64,000 bases of DNA, taken from Triops longicaudatus. Its lineage: Eukaryota > Arthropoda > Branchiopoda > Notostraca > Triopsidae. The notes under the pieces are model-generated. The model was not told the DNA's origin. It searched no databases and saw only the letters and a list, made by a program, of their open reading frames with translations. Both the position numbers and the translations under genes were made by a program. Below are positions 37,095 through 48,800 of this stretch, piece by piece; the stretch's first letter is position 1; every line of letters starts with the position of its first letter. The stretch spans positions 310,502-374,501 of the forward strand of contig JAGQDJ010000049.1 in the NCBI GenBank assembly GCA_022885665.1. The letters run 5' to 3'.

Positions 37095-39876
37095 TCAACG
37101 AAACAAGAAAAACTCGGCAACAACAGGACACCGAAAAGTACACCTACGCGAATTATCATCCAAAGAACTGGTCCCAGGACTTGTAGGCATGTTAGCAACA
37201 GGCGGTTGCATTTGAAGTACAGTTTTGGCCTCTTCTGCGCAGCTCATCCAAAGCTGTGCCTACAGTTTCCGTTAAAATTTTATCTCGTGAAGTGATGCAA
37301 CAATTTTAAAAGTATCCTTACCTGCTGGACAAGCAAATCGCGGCGTCTGCCTTTGGGTTCACTGTTCAATAATGGAATTAGTTTTCCTAGCGCCATTTCG
37401 AAACGTTCCAAAGCACTTTGGTATTGGCCTTCGCGAGCGTAATCTTCAGCCGCAAAACCAATATCAATTGCCGTGGCTAAGGCTGGAGTAGTAGCGACTA
37501 GCTGCCCTAGAGGGACAATATTTTTATGAACGTCTAAATTACATGAAAGATAAACTAATGAAAAAACGTGGAAAAGAAATACACAGAAACAGCACAAGTA
37601 CAAAAGCTATATGTTCAAAATGTTGTCAATAAAATATTCGTTTTTCAAAAAAGCATGACTTGGAAAAATTATTCATAAGAAATTTTCAAATATACTACTT
37701 AAAAATGTGTTTTAGAGAAACCAAAGTAAAAGAAGTGTCGAGTGATTGAAAAAGTAATACTGAACAGAGAAAATAATCAAATATAACCCAGTTACTTCGA
37801 GTCACCCTCATTTGATTACCTGCTTGAGTGAACGATAAGAATCAGTTTCTAAGTGACGCCTTCAGACCGTTCGTTTACAACGTAAGTGCAGATGTATGAA
37901 CATTTTAATTATTCTTGTTTCCTGTTATACTCTATAGTGCTATCATATTCTGTTAGTTAATAGGAACGAAATAACTGGATTTCGCCCTTTTCCTTAACAC
38001 GTCAAATTGTGTCTCATCTAACTGAGAATAAAAACTAATTTACTCAGTTCGCTGGCCGAGTTCGCAGAAAATGATTTCACTGGCTGTTTTGAAGGCACAA
38101 GTTGGACTTTGAGCTCTTCTGCTCGACGAATATACGAATCCACTTTCCGTTGTAGTGCAGCTTTCTTGGTTAAATCAAATTCATCTGAAAAGAGTAAATC
38201 CATAAGCTAAATTAACAACGTTTTCTTGATGCGGCCATTGGAAACGACAAAAGCATAATTTTGTTTCAGAGAGAAGATTAAGTGGTCATCCGCAAGTCAA
38301 CGCTAGAAAAGATAGCGATACTTGCTCTAATTATCAGTTTTCATCCTTAGAATTTTCTGCAATTTTCTGCAATTTTCAGAAAATTTGCCCAGAGCTTATT
38401 GAAAAATTGTGTGCAAAATTGCAGAAAAAAAGATTACCTTGGACTAAAGGTATTAAGTACTTCAACGCTTCGCTGTAATAACCTAGGGCTTCCTTGAAAT
38501 GTCCGTCACTGTCATTTGTGATAGCTTTCTGGACTATGTCGGTGGCTTTGCACAAGGCCTCAGGGGAAGGCATATGTTCAAAGTCGATGAATGGATGGGC
38601 AAAAAAGGTTTCAAAATCACAGCGTTTTATAGGATCTCTCTGAAGTAAGGAGAGCAGCAAATCTTTGCAACACTCCGAAAGCTGATGATTCGCAGGAAGC
38701 TAAAATCAAGGTAGTCAATTAGTAACAAAGGTTAAATGAAAATGTCAATATAATACACAAAATGAAAATACAATGAACATAAATAATAAGAAAACAATAA
38801 CGACACAAAACAAAACATTTACTTGCAATGCAAGTTCTGTAATTTTTTAGGTTGCAACTTGTCCCACAGCTTTTTGAAAGATTTAACACCATATTGAAAG
38901 TTAAAACTAACGTTTAGTCATTTCCTTAGATTTTACTACAAATTCGATTAAAATTATTTACTTTACGTGTAAACTCAATGCAATATAGAGATGTTTTTAC
39001 TTGAATAGGTTTATCCTCCTTGATTTTCTCAGCAAGCTCTTCGAAAGTACGAGAAGAGTACGGCGCTCTGCCGAAAAGACACTCAAATAAAATAACTCCG
39101 ACAGACCATAAGTCCACTTTAGCATCATATCGGCCATGAAGCAGCATTTCAGGCGCCATGTACAACGGTGAGCCTCGTAGCGTCGTTTCCATATCGCGGT
39201 CATCCAACTGGCGCGCGAAACCAAAATCTTATTATGACATTAGACTAGAACTAGGTTAAAAAATAAGATTTTAGAAATAAACCCGCAATCTTGAGGATTG
39301 GATTGACTGTGGAGGATAAAAGTAAATTTTGCGGTTTGAGGTCCATATGGGCAACGTGATTCTCCCGCAGGTATTTCAAACCAGAAGCCAAGTGCTGGAG
39401 GAACTTTTTGCATAGCTCTTCCGACAGTCGTTTACGGGTTTTTATTAAAGAAGATAAATCGCCCCCCGAACAATACTCCATGACAATGTAAATATAACTA
39501 TAAGAAAGGTAGTACAATTTATAAACATTAATTCATTATTCTTGGTTTTAATGAAGAGAAATTACTTGTCATCCCAACGGAAATCTTTCATGTTAACTAA
39601 ATGTTTGTGCTTAAGAGTCTTCAAAAGGGCTATTTCACTGACAAGGTTGTCACAGGCAGCAGGAGATAATTTAGTCTTCGCGATGCACTTTACAGCCACT
39701 ACTTCACGTTCGGACGACTGCATCAGTCACATATATTAATTGTGCTCTAGCAGAGCGTATACAAACATTACTTTTTTGAAGGCTTTAAACACATCTGCGT
39801 AAGTGCCGCTGCCTATTCTGTCAGTTAAGACATAACCCGGTAAATGTGGACGCACCTTTCGGGGAGGTCCGCTCAT
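37095..39876 (-). CDS. ULK3: Serine/threonine-protein kinase ULK3-like
   Basis: Eight coding exons: 39772-39876, 39566-39717, 39283-39497, 39001-39227, 38438-38699, 38044-38184, 37322-37506, 37095-37259, giving 483 aa (human ULK3 about 472). The N-terminal kinase domain has the glycine loop IGSGTYADV (21-29), ATP-binding Lys45 in VAVK, catalytic HMDLKPQN (136-143), DFG (158-160) and MAPEM (181-185). HMD instead of HRD matches the HLD of ULK3. Two MIT-like helical repeats follow (about 265-320 and 370-425), the arrangement that separates ULK3 from other ULK kinases and links it to ESCRT-III and autophagy. The chain contains SRRCTF near the C-terminus, like the conserved end of orthologues, but runs about 12 residues past it. 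Donor 3 (GTTTAT) is weak, though required by phase. Orthologues act in Hedgehog/Gli signalling, autophagy and the abscission checkpoint. Confidence 0.93.
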
Positions 39877-40567
39877 CTTTCAAATCATTTATAATACTGG
39901 GACGAATTACGAGCCTATTTTAAACGGGAAGAATACGTTATTAAAGTAAAGTTAAAATGTTTCAGTGACAAAAGTAGTAAAGGAGCGACTAATACTTTAC
40001 TCAAACGTCGAGAATTTAGTTTGGATTCACAAGCTGACAGCTAAAAATTCCTTCCATAGTTTACACTTTCATTTGCGTGATCGGCGAACCGCGATCAAAT
40101 TCAAAACTGGGAATGATGGACGCTTTTCCCGCAAAAATTACGAAATTTCAATCTGATGTTTTTCATATTTGTCAAGGCGACCATAAAAGTAAATTATTTT
40201 TCATTTTTTTATCCTTTACTGGCAACCTAAAGCAAGGTGTCTTAATGTATTTTGTACTTTTTAAAAGTACGGTCAAAAACTGACTCACGGTACAAACGGA
40301 AAGAGAACCAACAGGTTAGGCGACATACTAAAAAAAGTTGAGTTTACGTAGCCTGATACGGAAGATAGATGCGATACGTTGCAATGGTCGCTCCTCTTCA
40401 GATGATCTTAAATGCAATCACATTGAAATACGCTAAATGCCTCATGAAGCAAAATTAATTTGCTCTGTGTATTGTGCATGCAAAGAATATGAGGTTTCGT
40501 ATCTCCACATTTAAGCGGCCTTAGGCAGCGCACTTTCCTATCCTTAACCCTTCCTATTATTCTTTAT

Positions 40568-40611
<44 letters not shown>

Positions 40612-40988
40612 ATTATATCTCTGCAAATCTGACGAAAGCTCGCAACGGAGAGATTGCATTGTAACCCAAAGTTCGTGATACTACGTTTAATCTCTCTGAT
40701 TTTTGTCCAGGACTCCTTTACTTACATTGTTAAATCCTTAAAAAATGATTTAAATGCGTGAGCATGGCTCGTTGCCTTTTCTTATTTTTCCTATTTTCAG
40801 ACTTGTACATAACATTCGTACGAATTTTGTTAACTCCGTAATTTCAGCGCAATAAACTCTTAAAATATTTACTCCCATCCGGTGTTAAAGAAAATCAAGC
40901 TCACGACTTTGTGTTAAAGAAAATCAAGCATGGACGTTTATATTGACAACTCAGTACAAGCAAATATATATTGAAACCTGTCCACAAT
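39877..40988. other. Spacer between kinase and receptor genes
   Basis: No gene is seen. It holds the kinase 5' flank, an A37 run at 40570-40606, and two 19-bp direct copies of GTGTTAAAGAAAATCAAGC at 40882-40900 and 40911-40929 in the receptor's 3' flank. Confidence 0.5.
40570..40606. repeat. Poly-A tract
   Basis: Thirty-seven consecutive A. It could be the tail of a retroposed sequence on the plus strand, but no recognisable element body or target duplication was found next to it. Confidence 0.9.
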
Positions 40989-43527
40989 TTAATTACGTGG
41001 TAGCTGTAGTATTATAACTTCGTACGTAATTATGGCACTGAAGAGCTGTAAAGAAAGAAATGGAAACATAAAGGGTAATTTCAGGTTTATGAGCAAGCGG
41101 TTATTACCGTAGCCATGAAGCTTTTGCTGAGCACAAAGAACCCAAAGGCTCCTAGCCCGCAAGGTCTCCCGTTGATTTGGAGCATAAAGCGATCCAGCTA
41201 ATGAGAGTCATACATTAAGCAAATATTCTTGACAAGGTTATACCGTAACATGCGATTTACAACAACAAGGCGCTCGCTGGAGTCTCTATTCCTTTCCATA
41301 TGCAGTCCAAAAGTCGATAATTGTAGTAACATTTCGCAGCTGCGGCTGGCCTATATCACGAACATCTATAGTTTCGATTGGAAGCCCGATATGGAAAAGC
41401 TACCTCCTCGGGAATTTTGGCAGCAAGGTGACTAGAACCAATTATTCGTAGTAGCAAAAAAGCGAACACCACGATGAACGACACTCGCACGACAGCATTT
41501 GAATGGCTCAGTTCCTCCACGATGCCAGTATACAAGGTGGCTAAAATATAGAGAACATTGGTTGCGAAACAGCACAAAGTTAAAGGTGCCATTATTCGAT
41601 CCAATTCGTCCACCATTTCCGATATAATGAAATGGCTCTTGCGCCACTCCTCGATTTCATTTACATTGATGTATAAACTGCGCCGCATCTTGACGTAACC
41701 ATTGAAGCCCGTATAGTAGTGATGCAAGATTACTGACGAAAGCATGACCCAGGTATCGCCTACTACCCACGTAAACGAGCCCCAAGATTCCGTGACGAAT
41801 AACAAGCCGCCATACAAGTACGAAAACTTTCCGAGGTAAGGCTTGGTACCCTCTTCGGCCAAACTCTCAAGCACTTCGACGACGTCCGATCCAGTACCTT
41901 TTAATGCCTAATAGAAACACTAAATAGGTCAACACGAAGTCCTCAAAGAAGAGCCCTTACTTTGCTCCATAGATACAAAACGTTGTCAACCGTAGAAATC
42001 AACCCCATAATTCCCAGTAATATCCAACATTTTCGAACCAAACCCTCCTTAAGGTTGTATTTGGCCAAGAAGTCTTCTGTTACCTGCCAGTTGGTAAACA
42101 TCTGTGCGATTCTTGACCCTCGTCGTAAAAAGAATGTACACGTGAAGACACAGTACCCATAATACAAAACATTCAAACTGGCACTGGCAACACTTCGAGC
42201 AGGTTTGTCCATAGAATCTAATGAGACACATACCACATTATTTCGCATTATAATGTAGGCCTAGGTGTTAAAGACAGCAATATTGGGCTGATCACATTTC
42301 CGTGTGGTACGCAGCGATGCCTAAACGGGATTGAGATTCGTATCGTAGGTATCTACTGAATTCATGGGTTTAAAAATAAAATGTCTCTACTTTTTTTACA
42401 AGTATCAGTGGCCAGTGCAGCTCTATTTGCAAACTAAAAATATACATCTGATATCCTTATTCAGTTTCTTCATGGTGTTCACATATTTCCTAATTTTCTT
42501 GGAATTTCATTGATTTTCTCAATTGTCAAGAAACTGCGAAAATGATACGTGACTGGAATAGTTCATGGTGGCAATCAATTTCCAAACAAGGCATCACGAT
42601 AAATCGAAAAAAAAAGAAGAAAATACTAAAAAAATCACTCTTTCGTTTGCGCTCATCAGATCTTTACAAGTAGAAGAATTTAAATTTCTAACCTCCCGGT
42701 ACATAAGAACGTAAAACACGTTGTCTGGCCTCGTTGAATAGTGCAGTGTTATTAGTTTGTGTACGTTAGAAGACAAATATTAGTTTTAAGGAATTACTTA
42801 CGTTTCTAAAGAAACCACGACAAAAAAATCGCAGATATTATTACGTTAAAAGTATTCGAAGAAAAATGGAGCTTCATATTAAAAGAAGCTAAACTTCACT
42901 GCCAACGGCCATATAACGCAGAATACACCCAGACACGTCTGCACTTGGAAGTCAAGCTGCGTCGACTTCACTGAAGATAATTGTTGTTTGATACTGAAAA
43001 AGGAATAAAGTGGATTTTTTTCTCAAGAAATGAAGATGACCCGAAAATATATTAAACAGAAATACGATCAGCCCAATGTGAAATATCATAGTAGTAGGCC
43101 TATACCGTACTGACAGGAAGACCATGTACTCACCTTTGAATACTAACAGCGATATGATTAACATGAAAAGAAATAATAATGTCAGTAATCCCGTTCGTAA
43201 AGTAACGAAGCTTTTCCACGAAAATAAAACCCAGGGGTTATTTCTCTGGGTTTGCAAAGGAACGATGCCCAACATCCGCCACCAGAACAATACAGGTTTC
43301 CATGCTGAGACCACGGCAGCCGTTTCTCGATTTATTTGCACTTCAGATTTCTTAAGGAATCTTAAAAATAAACTTCTCGGCGCGGGTTTCAGTTTTGTCA
43401 CCTCTTTTAGTTGCACTTCAGAAACTGCATGCGGCAAATCCCATGCCGTTTTTGAACGATGTGTTAAAACCGCCACATCATAATCTCTCCCATCTTTATC
43501 CACTGGGCTAATTCTTTTCGGGTACAT
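40989..43527 (-). CDS. Gustatory receptor family protein (insect-type 7-TM chemoreceptor)
   Basis: Six coding exons: 43134-43527, 41961-42217, 41404-41907, 41261-41350, 41108-41197, 40989-41045, all in phase, giving 463 aa. The N-terminal segment leads into AWKPVLFWWRMLGIVPL, the usual start of arthropod Gr proteins, followed by several hydrophobic helices (for example GLLTLLFLFMLIISLLVF and VSFIVVFAFLLLRIIG). Near the end are GAFGFFVLSKSF and, on the tiny last exon, TYEVIILQ (residues 452-459), matching the family's TYhhhhhQF signature with Leu in place of Phe. The three short 3' exons with phase-0 introns also fit arthropod Gr genes. ATG43527 is used; upstream in-frame codons lack an ATG. 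The ligand is unknown. A first intron of about 0.9 kb is the largest uncertainty in the model. Confidence 0.9.
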
Positions 43528-43534
43528 TGTTACC

Positions 43535-43962
43535 ACTACGTGCACTAGACGTTCCGTACCAGCTCAAACTATTTCGACGGAAGCTTAGCCTCTACTTCCT
43601 ATAGGCGCATGAAAAACTATTATCCACCAATATTTACTTTACTAGCTAAGTTCAAAACCGACAACAACCGATGTAATTCTGAATGGGAAATAAACGTGCC
43701 GCAACGTAATGTACGTATGTCCTCTACGTGCACCTAATAACTTCCTACGTACACTAAACGTTCCGTACCAACTCAAACTATTTCGACGGAAGCTTAGCCT
43801 CTATTTCCTATAGACGCATGAAAAATTATTATCCATCAATATTTACCTTTACTAGCTATCTGAGTTCAAAATCGACAACAACCGATGTAATTCTGAATGG
43901 GAAATAAGCGTGTCGCAACGTAATGTACGTCCGTCCCTTACGTGCACCTACTAACTTCCTAT
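43535..43962. repeat. Tandem duplication (~210 bp x 2) at the receptor 5' flank
   Basis: Unit 1 (about 43535-43743) and unit 2 (about 43744-43962) align along their length with scattered substitutions and a few small insertions. For example, the stretch containing TTTCGACGGAAGCTTAGCCT recurs with an offset of 209 bases. Unit 1 begins 8 bp upstream of the receptor ATG, so the 5' UTR and probable proximal promoter are duplicated. Confidence 0.9.
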
Positions 43963-44863
43963 CTTGCTATTAACTATGCATGCTGAGCGCTGCATGTTAC
44001 TTGTCAACTTGACAAATTCTGTATGCTTTAGGGTGGTTAGTTAAACTTCTTTGCTGTCAATATCCTGTCTCCCGATACATTTCGGCAAATAAAAGACTAA
44101 AGCATAACCATTGCAAATACTGTAGAGTGCATTATTCTTGTGAGTTCAGCGTTTTTAGGGCAACTTGTTTTATATTTTCAAGTACGGCAGAAAGACCTCT
44201 GTTTTTTCTAGTGTTTTGGGGATTCCTTTACAAAGAAGGGGAAGAGAAAAACAAACCAAATAATTACGTTATTCGACGTCATATGCATTTACGCTTTAAC
44301 GTCGCCATTTGTCTTGTCCATTACTCCAAAAGTAATGAATTAACAATAATTCACCAACAAGTAACTCTACATAGCTTTCGAAAAACCAATGGTATAATAT
44401 CCCTCCCATTAGTTATAGCTATTTCTCTAAAAGATAATAATAATAATAAAAAAAGTTTTTTGAGCATAAAGGGACAAAAGAAATTGTAGGGAAAAGGCGG
44501 ATCCACGAAAGAACTGAATAATCCAATATCATTGACTGGTTCTTCCCCGCAAGGAAAACGACAAAGCTTTATTTACCTTTTATCATATCCTTTCTTTAAA
44601 GGTAAACTTGTAAATACGTAATTTAAACTTAATAGGTCAGATTCTCTTTTAAGGGAAAAAATTCATCTGAGCTGTGTGCGTAAGGCAAAAATTGAAACCT
44701 CGTACTCGATCAATTCATCAAATTTAATTCTCTCATTGTCTTTCTTTTTTTTCAACTTTTCTTGCACTCTTGAGATCCGAAAAACACCAAAAAAAATATA
44801 AAGTTCTACATTCATACGCCGTTGAAAACGGTTTCGTGGAACAAAAATGGAGGAAAAAATGGG
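43963..44863. other. Spacer between receptor and p66 genes
   Basis: No gene is recognised; presumably p66 3' UTR on the right and upstream receptor DNA on the left. A short AAT run lies near 44437-44448. Confidence 0.45.
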
Positions 44864-47800
44864 TTACGATTTCCACGGATTTCGACTACTGCCATGGCTA
44901 TGCTCACCACTGGGTCCAGCACCACCACCACCACCGCCGCTACGCGAACTACTACTGCCTTCCCTACTATTCAGCCTGCTGGCTTCACTGGCATTCGCCG
45001 CTGCCATGGCTGGGATCATATCCAACAAGTACTGACGCTGCAACTCGGCAAGGGACGCGGCCGTGAAGGCCGCAGCCGGGTTGGAACTACTACTTCCCCC
45101 GCTACTGCCTTTCCCTTGTTGCTGTTGCGCGGCTTGCGCAGCAGAGGCGGCCATGGCTAATTGGTAGGGGTACAACAGTGGGTTATACAGCATGGGATTG
45201 TGGCCCTGCATGGACGCATTATGTGCCGGTGGCATGCCCATGCCTGCACGAAGCATATGAGCTGCTTGTAGCGCTGCAGCCATGGAATGGCCAAACAATT
45301 TTGCTGGGTCAGGTAATTTAGGTATGCCGAAGTTTTCTTGCTGTTCACGCTGTTGCTGTCGCTCACGTTCCCGTTCTCGTTCGCGTTCTCTCTCCCTTTG
45401 CTCCTTTTCCCGCTCCCGGAGCTCCCGTTCTCGCTCCCTCTGCTCCTTTTCGCGCTCACGTATCTCCCGTTCCCTTTCGCGTTCTCGTTCACGGTCGCGC
45501 TCACTGCGGTCGCGTTCACGCGCGGGTAAGATGGTCACGGAAGGCGAGTGCGCAGGCATGGGCGTGGCACGAACTGCAGCCGCTGCTGCGGAGGACTGCA
45601 CGTGTTGCAACAGTTGTTGCTGCTGCTGGAGGAGTTGTTGTTGCTGCTGCTGCTGTTGGAGAAGGGTGACCGCGTGAGGAATTTCATAGCCTTGGGGTAA
45701 AGGCGTGGTTCCCGGGGATACGCTACCGCCCATAGCGAGTCGTTGCTCGATTTCTTGCTCCTGCTGTAAAGCGCGGACAAAAGCGGCTTTGAGGCGGTTG
45801 GTGTGCTCGGCTTTCAAGGCTTTCTTCACGTTCTGCGTTACGCACTGGTCACACATCACGGCCGGCTTGTCCACTACTTTAAATAAAAGATGAGAAAAAT
45901 AAAACAGGATTTCTTTTATTATCGTGCTTTCTTGTGTAAAGAAAATTTTTGCAATGCTTCAATTTACGTGTTGCGGCTTTGTCCCATTTCCATAAGGAGG
46001 AGAAGTCCGTATTACACTGTGAACACACGAACGGAATAGGAGGTGGCGGCTGAATGGAATTGTCAACCATCAGACGATCGACTATAGCCTCCAAACCAAG
46101 TAAGTAAACGAATTCTGTGTTGTTCGGATTGGGAATGAAGTGCATCTCAGGTGGTGGGGGTTTGGGCGGCGGAATCTGTGAATTCAAACCAAGTTATGCA
46201 TTTTGGTTCAGGGATTACATACAGCAGAACTCTGGTTTTGCTAACCGGTCGGTATCGAAGGGTAGTAATGATAAGTCGGTTAGTTGACAAAATCAGATTC
46301 ACGTGTTTAGTGCATTAAGAATGTTTTAGAAAATTTACATGCCGAATAATAGTCAAACATAAAGATGCATTTTTTTTACTTTTAACTATGCGTCTTATAG
46401 ACTATCTGGAAAAAATCTCATACTATCAGTGAGCAAAGCTTCACATCCAACCATTGTTAACGAAAGGATTATTTTTTGCGGAGGTGTTGACAGGGTTCAC
46501 AAAATCGGAGTTTCAATGTAACTGAAAATACTACACGAAAGAACTGCTTAATCTGTTTTCTCTCTTTTGAATAATTATCTTTAAGGAAAATTAAACGCAA
46601 CAAATGAAGAGAGTAATAAAGGGAAGATATTACACACTAGCTTAGCTATGTAAACAACGCTTTATACCTGAAGCAGTGTTTTCTCAAGTTGCTTTCTTAA
46701 AGCTAATTTGGCCGCAGCTTGTCGTTGGGAAGGACTTTGCAAATCTTCAAGACGCGCTGCAGATGCCGTGCTCTAAATCACCGAACCCCAAGTTAGAATC
46801 TCCATTAAAGGTAAATAAATAAATGTATTTTACTGGCAATGAAGTTGCTTGGTGGGCTGGAGGAGCCTGATGTGCAATTTGGACGCTCGGGGAGCCAGTT
46901 GAAGGTCTATGCGCTTCTTTAGGACTAGCTGTCGACAAACCAACCCCAGTCGATCCGGAAGAGCCAATGTTAAAGCCCATAACCATATTAGGAGGCGTGG
47001 TAATCGGCGGCCGCGTGTGTGAACCTAACAAACCGGGTACTCCTAAATAGGACGAGTATGCAGATTACAGCTACATCGCTAAGTTTACAAACTTAATTAA
47101 CCAACTGGCAAACTTTTACATAAGTAAACAAAACCAAAGCGTTAATAAAAAACAACACTAATACCGAGATAAATCAAAAGTGCATAAATAAAAATTAAAT
47201 AACAGGAAAAAATAGAACTACGTGTTCAATAAGCTTCTTCCTGTGCAACAACCTATCCTAGGACGCATCGGTGGTTGGTATTATACGACGAGAGTTAAAA
47301 ACTTAACAAAATAAATAATCAACAAAGGGAAACTAAAAAGAAGACGAAAAGTAACATACCAGACTTGCCCCTACCTCTAATGAGGGATTGCTGATTTAGC
47401 AGAACATTATGGGGCAAGTTCGACGAACGAGATCCACCCGCGCTAGCCTCTATATGGGCGGCTTGGGCGTGGTTAGGTACAGGGCGTGTTTTGGACCCAC
47501 TCTGAATCAAACTGGCCGCTGGAGATTGGGAGCTGGGCTTCAATTGCTGATTGATGGGGAGTTTACTATGAGCAAGCGGCAAGGTGGGTGACGGGATGTG
47601 GGTCAAGGGCGTGATTTTTGCTTTCACCAGAGGATCGGGCGTCTCTTTGGAAGACGCAGGTAAACCAGAAGCAGGCACCGGAGTGGCGGCGGGGGCTGGT
47701 GGGGGTAAAAGTTGGCTTTGCCGCATCTTTTTCAAAAGGACTAATTTCGTTTCTTCTTGACGCAGTTCTGCCTTTAATCTCCTGATCAGCCGCTCTTTTT

Positions 47801-48591
47801 CTTGCAATTCAGCAGGGCTCAGATTCAATTCCTAACATATACCATAAAATTAAACCAGGATTCCTTCGAACAAAACTAATCACATTTAATTGTAATAACA
47901 AAACCTGAAACTAAATATGGTCCATGTATACTTAAGACATGCAATAAGTAGAATCAGGCAACAATGAAATTACAACGACACGATGAAAACAGTTACACGA
48001 TATTAAACTTGACAAGTTAATTAACAACTAAAAGCAAAAGTCACTAGAACACCTGTACATTTTTTTATTTTTAATTGCAAATCACAGCCACGTAAGATTC
48101 TATGGTAAAGGCAACGCGCTATAGTAGCACCCAATCTTCGTCCAATCTCTCAATAAAAAGTAGTGAAAAACCAAAGTAAAACTAAAACTTCAGAATACAA
48201 CAAAAGACCTGCAGTTTAAGAGACAAAGTACATATATTTTAGAAAAAAGTAACTATAAAGTTTGTGATTAAAAGAAATAATTCATTACTCTTAAGGGTGG
48301 CATTTTGTTTTCATCTTCATCGTCATTATCGTCGTCTTCCATGTCTTCCACGTGATCACTGTCACTCAAGCTACCGTAACCGTTGCTGTATCCATTAACT
48401 TTGGTCTCCTTATTCGCATTAATGTTCTGCGTATGATTCCGTCCCCGCGTCCTGGACAACCCGTTACTTCTCCTAGTCGTCGTAATTTCAGCATCTTTTT
48501 CAACTTCCATTGCCTCATCACCTATCTGTCTCTCTTGATTGTCCACTACAGGCGATCCTGCTCTCACGCTCAAATCCTGTGGCGCATCCAT
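44864..48591 (-). CDS. p66: Transcriptional repressor p66 (GATAD2 family, NuRD subunit)
   Basis: Six coding exons: 48289-48591, 47360-47831, 46834-47042, 46668-46772, 45968-46175, 44864-45876, giving 769 aa. Residues about 105-140 hold the conserved coiled coil (LSPAELQEKERLIRRLKAEL and then KLVLLKKMRQSQL) that binds MBD2/3 and recruits CHD4. A second conserved block (KLALRKQLEKTLLQIPPPKP) precedes a GATA-type zinc finger with Cys414/417 and Cys441/444, then NVKKALKAEHTNRLK. The C-terminal third is lineage-specific: a polyglutamine stretch, a long Arg-Glu repeat, Ala/Met-rich and Ser/Gly-rich tails, but it keeps YLLDMIPAMA as in vertebrate GATAD2. The protein is a nuclear corepressor. MDAPQDLSV is taken as the start; the frame is open upstream to an acceptor at 48667, so a longer N-terminus is possible. 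Confidence 0.93.
45350..45660 (-). repeat. Coding triplet repeats in p66 (Arg-Glu and Gln tracts)
   Basis: Within the last p66 exon, hexamer-like repeats of CGx-GAx codons encode a long alternating Arg-Glu stretch (about 45355-45520). CAG/CAA runs encode polyglutamine (about 45603-45660). These repeats are typically polymorphic in length. Confidence 0.9.
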
Positions 48592-48666
48592 TGCCACATA
48601 GTCGGTGTTCGTGATTTCGCGTCGCGTAGTTAATGCAACGGGACCGTCCGCAACATTTCGTATTCT

Positions 48667-48800
48667 CCTGTTAACACAGAAACATATTTCAAACTCACTA
48701 TCTTCATACCTGAAGTCCAAGTTGTTAAAAAAATTAGAAACAAACCATAACCTCGCCAAATATACAGCTCGTTCAACAAATCCCCGCACATGTACTTACT
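48667..48800 (-). promoter_or_regulatory. p66: Candidate 5' UTR intron of the p66 gene
   Basis: On the minus strand a GAGGAA/GTAAGT donor (exon end at 48800) and a GTTAACAG/GAG acceptor (exon start at 48667) bound a 132-bp intron 76 nt before the assumed ATG. This places a non-coding, or N-terminally extending, exon above 48800. The site is predicted from the signals only. Confidence 0.4.

Noticed and set aside
43528..43545. Upstream start giving six more residues for the gustatory receptor
   Set aside because: That codon is GTG; the first ATG in frame is at 43527.
44770..45677. Plus-strand open frames rich in Ser/Arg/Cys opposite p66
   Set aside because: They are antisense shadows of the p66 low-complexity exon.
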